From Candidatus Levybacteria bacterium RIFCSPHIGHO2_01_FULL_36_15b (lineage in GTDB: Bacteria > Patescibacteria > Microgenomatia > Levybacterales > UBA12049): a stretch of 8,315 bases of DNA. The DNA is taken from assembly GCA_001782045.1 (NCBI GenBank), contig MFNK01000005.1:489-8803 (forward strand). The letters are read 5' to 3'. Within the stretch, counting starts at the first letter, position 1. Each line of letters opens with the position of its first letter. Both the position numbers and the translations under genes were made by a program. Positions 5,943-8,315 of this stretch are shown piece by piece. The notes under the pieces are model-generated. The model was not told where the DNA came from. It did no database searches and worked only from the letters and a program-made list of their open reading frames with translations.

Positions 5943-6902
5943 ATGAAAAAATTGACTATTATCTTTTTATTTGCATGCCTTATGTTGTTGGGTTTTCATA
6001 ATAAGGCTTTTGCGCAATCGGCTAACTTAGGAATTTTCCCTCCAATTATGCAGATCGAAACAACTCCGCCGGCTGAGGTTAAGTCTAAATTTTATCTTCA
6101 AAATGACGGGGATGGAATGCTTAACTTGAATATCGAAATAAAAGCATTTAAGCCATCGAGTTCAAATGACGGACAAATTGAAATTTTAGATAATTTTGAA
6201 GATTTCCCCGACCCGCTGTTTATAAATAGGATTAAAATAAAAGATAAAGGAGTTGTTATAAAGTCATTAACCCTTTCTCCAAAGCAAAGAAAAGAACTAG
6301 ATTTTGAAATTACAATTCCCCCTAATGAAGCTAAAGGAGATTATTATTTTACCCTTTTCTTTGTTAATGTACCAAGTACTAATATTTCTACGAATTCAAC
6401 CTTAACTTCCGCAGGAGTTGCTATGAATGTGCTCTTAAGCGTAGGCCCAAAGGGAGAAACTAAGGGCTTTATAGATAAATTTAGCGCTCCACTTTTTGTA
6501 GATAGCGGTCCTGTTCCATTTACTGTGCAGATTGAAAATCAAAGCGATCATTTCGTAAGTGCAAAAGGATCAATTGTTATTGAAAATATATTTGGACAAA
6601 AGGTAGGAAAGATAGATTTGCTTCCCGTTAATATTTTATCCAGCTCACAAAGATTAATACCGGATAGCAAAAATGCGGACCTAAACGCTAAAGCTTATCC
6701 CTACCCCGTTGCAATTTGGCCTGAGAAATTCTTAATTGGCCCCTATAAAGCGACTTTGACCCTAGGTTTTTCAGATTCAGAGCAAAAATTTAGTCGCACA
6801 ATTTCTTTTTTTGCATTTCCAGCAACTTATTTAATCGGAATTTTAGCAGCTTTAGGCATTGTAACTTTTATAATTTTGCGCATTAGAAAAAAGATAGATT
6901 AA
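5943..6902 (+). CDS. Membrane-anchored Ig-like surface protein (WxL-interacting/DUF916-like)
   Basis: The 319-residue protein has a clean signal peptide (1-24, ending AFA-Q), two beta-rich extracellular domains (about 25-165 and 170-285), a C-terminal membrane helix (about 292-313) and a short basic tail RIRKKID. The first domain opens ANLGIFPPIMQIETTPPAEV followed by FYLQNDGDGMLNLNIEIKAF, the PPxxE...N pattern of Ig-like DUF916-type domains. The layout (signal, two beta domains, anchor) is that of WxL-interacting proteins of Gram-positive bacteria, which bind secreted WxL-domain proteins and the cell wall. The preceding gene encodes the matching type of secreted partner. Stop and start are separated by one base (TAATATG), so the two are very probably co-translated and in similar amounts. 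Assignment to DUF916 is a fold-level guess from motif and layout. Confidence 0.8.
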   Translation: MKKLTIIFLFACLMLLGFHNKAFAQSANLGIFPPIMQIETTPPAEVKSKFYLQNDGDGMLNLNIEIKAFKPSSSNDGQIEILDNFEDFPDPLFINRIKIKDKGVVIKSLTLSPKQRKELDFEITIPPNEAKGDYYFTLFFVNVPSTNISTNSTLTSAGVAMNVLLSVGPKGETKGFIDKFSAPLFVDSGPVPFTVQIENQSDHFVSAKGSIVIENIFGQKVGKIDLLPVNILSSSQRLIPDSKNADLNAKAYPYPVAIWPEKFLIGPYKATLTLGFSDSEQKFSRTISFFAFPATYLIGILAALGIVTFIILRIRKKID

Positions 6903-6911
6903 TGGCCTCAA

Positions 6912-6940
6912 TTTACCACTTGACTAAAGCATGATATAAG
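6912..6940 (+). promoter_or_regulatory. Promoter of the large surface-protein gene
   Basis: TTTACC (6912-6917), a 17-nt spacer and TATAAG (6935-6940), preceded by TGA (6932-6934), make an extended -10 promoter. Predicted transcription start is near 6947, leaving a leader of about 20 nt before the ATG at 6968, unlike the leaderless genes to the left. A weak GAG (6956-6958) could act as ribosome site. TTGACT at 6920-6925 is a good -35 hexamer, but the nearest -10-like box (TATTAT, 6946-6951) is 20 nt away, too far. Confidence 0.5.
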
Positions 6941-6967
6941 ATGCATATTATTATTGAGTGTACATTT

Positions 6968-8315
6968 ATGGAATTTTCTAAGAGACTGACTATTGCCTCA
7001 ATTTTGTTGTTATGCCTCTTTCTTGTTTTCACGGCAAAATCTTACGCAGCTAGTCTTGCCAATACATCTGATACGCTAACTACTTCAAGACCCTCTGCTT
7101 CTGCTCCACTTTCGGCAGATCAGGCCGCAAATGCGACTCAAGTTACAGTAATAGATTTGCCTACCACAGTTTACAATTCAGCACTCTGGATCGCTTCGGA
7201 TAGTGCGGTTTTACTAAACGATACAGGCCAGACCCTAAGCACGGCAACTGTTGCATCTATGTCTGCTGCAAATACCCCATCTTCAAACGTAAGGACGGTT
7301 TTCTTTACAGGACAAGTATCAAATACCCACCATGCCGGAACAACAATATACACATCAATAACTGCAACCCATATAATTAAATTTACCACTGTGAACCCGA
7401 TTCCAAGTGGCGGAAAAATACAAATAACCTTTCCCGGTTCAGCAGACAACAGCGCATCCCCCTCTGCAACAACTTTTGCATTTAATAACTTGGGTACTTC
7501 TGCAGTAATTTGTAATCCAACAACAGCATGCTCAGGAGGCGTTAGCGTAAGCGCGCCATCCATTACTGTTACAACAGGCGCCGCTATTGGAAATTCGAGT
7601 CCAGCCACCGTATATTTAGCAATCGGCTGCACCGGAACTGTTTCGGCAAGCGGAATCTGTTCTACTTATGCTCCGGCTCTTATAAATCCTGTTAAAGCAG
7701 GAGTAACCTCAGGAACTGCTACTACATGGAAAGTAACTGTAACAACTAAAAATGCAAGCGATGTGGAATTAGATACTTCTAGTATTAAAATTGGAACAGT
7801 TGAAGCTGTTCAGGTACAAGGAACAGTTGAGCCATCCTTAACGTTTACAATAACAGGCCTTGCCAACGGAACCAATATAACTACGCAAAACGCAAGCTGT
7901 ACAGGAGGAGATGTTACTAATCCGGGAGTTGGACTTGATGCTACTTCGACATTCGTTAATTTAGGCTCTTTGGGAAATGGTGTAATAAATATATCTGCAC
8001 AAGAGCTTTCTGTTTCAACAAATGGAGCATACGGGTATTCTATTACTGCGACTTCATCCGGAAGATTTATCAATCCATCAACCGGCTTTTTCCTTACCGA
8101 TAATATGAGCTCAACCGGATTAACTGCGGTTGATACTCCTGCTCCAATTGTCTTTCTTGCTACAGGCAATGCATTTTTTGGAATTCATCCTTGCGGAGCA
8201 GATGTAACTACCGCAACTTGGGCAAATGCAGCTACAGCTTTTGGAAGCGGAGCTAAATACTCAAATCCATTTAATACAGGGGTAAACGGATACTATGCCA
8301 ATATTGCAAATTATG
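6968..8315 (+). CDS. Large secreted Ser/Thr-rich surface protein (partial, 3' end outside)
   Basis: From the ATG at 6968 the frame is open to the window edge (449 full codons). A signal peptide is clear: MEFSKRLTIA, a Leu-rich core, then AKSYA-A (cleavage about 27/28). The mature start, SLANTSDTLTTSRPSASAPL, resembles the opening of many predicted CPR surface proteins. The body is rich in Ser, Thr, Ala and Gly, with almost no charge and several Cys pairs, suggesting repeated beta domains and possible glycosylation. Near residues 323-358, FVNLGSLGNG...ELSVSTNGAYGYSITA repeats the FIDFG...LLTISNGSAYGYQVTV motif of the secreted protein at 5129-5941, so the two share a domain. It has its own promoter 66 nt after the anchored partner gene. 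Role: probably a cell-surface layer or adhesion component; this is inference. Reverse-strand open frames inside it are shadows. Confidence 0.88.
   Translation, partial: MEFSKRLTIASILLLCLFLVFTAKSYAASLANTSDTLTTSRPSASAPLSADQAANATQVTVIDLPTTVYNSALWIASDSAVLLNDTGQTLSTATVASMSAANTPSSNVRTVFFTGQVSNTHHAGTTIYTSITATHIIKFTTVNPIPSGGKIQITFPGSADNSASPSATTFAFNNLGTSAVICNPTTACSGGVSVSAPSITVTTGAAIGNSSPATVYLAIGCTGTVSASGICSTYAPALINPVKAGVTSGTATTWKVTVTTKNASDVELDTSSIKIGTVEAVQVQGTVEPSLTFTITGLANGTNITTQNASCTGGDVTNPGVGLDATSTFVNLGSLGNGVINISAQELSVSTNGAYGYSITATSSGRFINPSTGFFLTDNMSSTGLTAVDTPAPIVFLATGNAFFGIHPCGADVTTATWANAATAFGSGAKYSNPFNTGVNGYYANIANY

Noticed and set aside
6903..6967. Intrinsic terminator between the anchored surface protein and the large surface protein
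   Set aside because: No GC-rich stem followed by a T run is present; only promoter-like sequence is seen, so read-through from the upstream set is possible.
6905..7004. Direct repeat GCCTCAATTT at 6905-6914 and 6995-7004 around the large surface gene start
   Set aside because: It is only 10 bp, one copy is inside signal-peptide coding sequence, and it has no associated palindrome or second pair. It is probably chance.
7171..8169. Reverse-strand open frames at 7171-7632 and 7810-8169
   Set aside because: They lie opposite the long secreted-protein frame and have shadow-like Val/Pro-rich composition, with no start signal or recognisable domain.
1..8315. Recoded genetic code (TGA as Gly, as in some CPR lineages)
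   Set aside because: No in-frame TGA occurs in any gene, and Trp and Gly are encoded normally.

Overview
The window is AT-rich, very compact DNA, most likely from a Patescibacteria (CPR) genome, probably of the Microgenomates group. This rests on family recognition, not on a search. The evidence is a surface-protein style typical of that radiation (signal peptide, Ser/Thr/Gly-rich beta domains, a 'GYQV/GYSI' beta-sandwich repeat), a compact leucyl-tRNA synthetase carrying short palindromic heptad-repeat inserts, intergenic gaps of a few bases, and the scarcity of clear Shine-Dalgarno sites. The standard code fits every gene, with no in-frame TGA.

Left half (1-4333, minus strand, read right to left): two adjacent paralogous proteins of unknown function (3701-4333, 2992-3699), then leuS (675-2972), comEA (75-671), and the first 19 codons of a further gene that leaves the window (1-58). 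The start of that edge gene carries a variant of the N-terminal motif found in the two paralogs (LRADEVADLDPYNVRG; LRSNQVADLD at the edge). A family of at least three members therefore surrounds leuS-comEA. Three of these starts (58, 2972, 4333) have an extended -10 box (TGn then TATAAT or TATATT) ending 6-7 nt before the ATG, which predicts leaderless or nearly leaderless transcripts.

Centre (4334-4388): a 55-bp divergent intergenic region with two interleaved promoters, one for each half of the window.

Right half (4389-8315, plus strand): a tightly packed set made of a six-helix membrane protein with an acidic coiled tail, a 29-residue small ORF joined to the next gene by an ATGA overlap, a secreted beta-sandwich protein resembling WxL-type surface proteins, and a signal-peptide protein with two Ig-like domains and a C-terminal membrane anchor, resembling WxL-interacting (DUF916-like) proteins. 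Behind its own promoter follows a large secreted Ser/Thr-rich protein, open from 6968 to the window end. It repeats the beta-sandwich motif of the first secreted protein. My inference is a cell-surface module: a membrane-anchored partner plus two exported proteins sharing a domain. No RNA gene, CRISPR array, transposase or convincing intrinsic terminator was seen. No gene-free stretch exceeds 70 bases.
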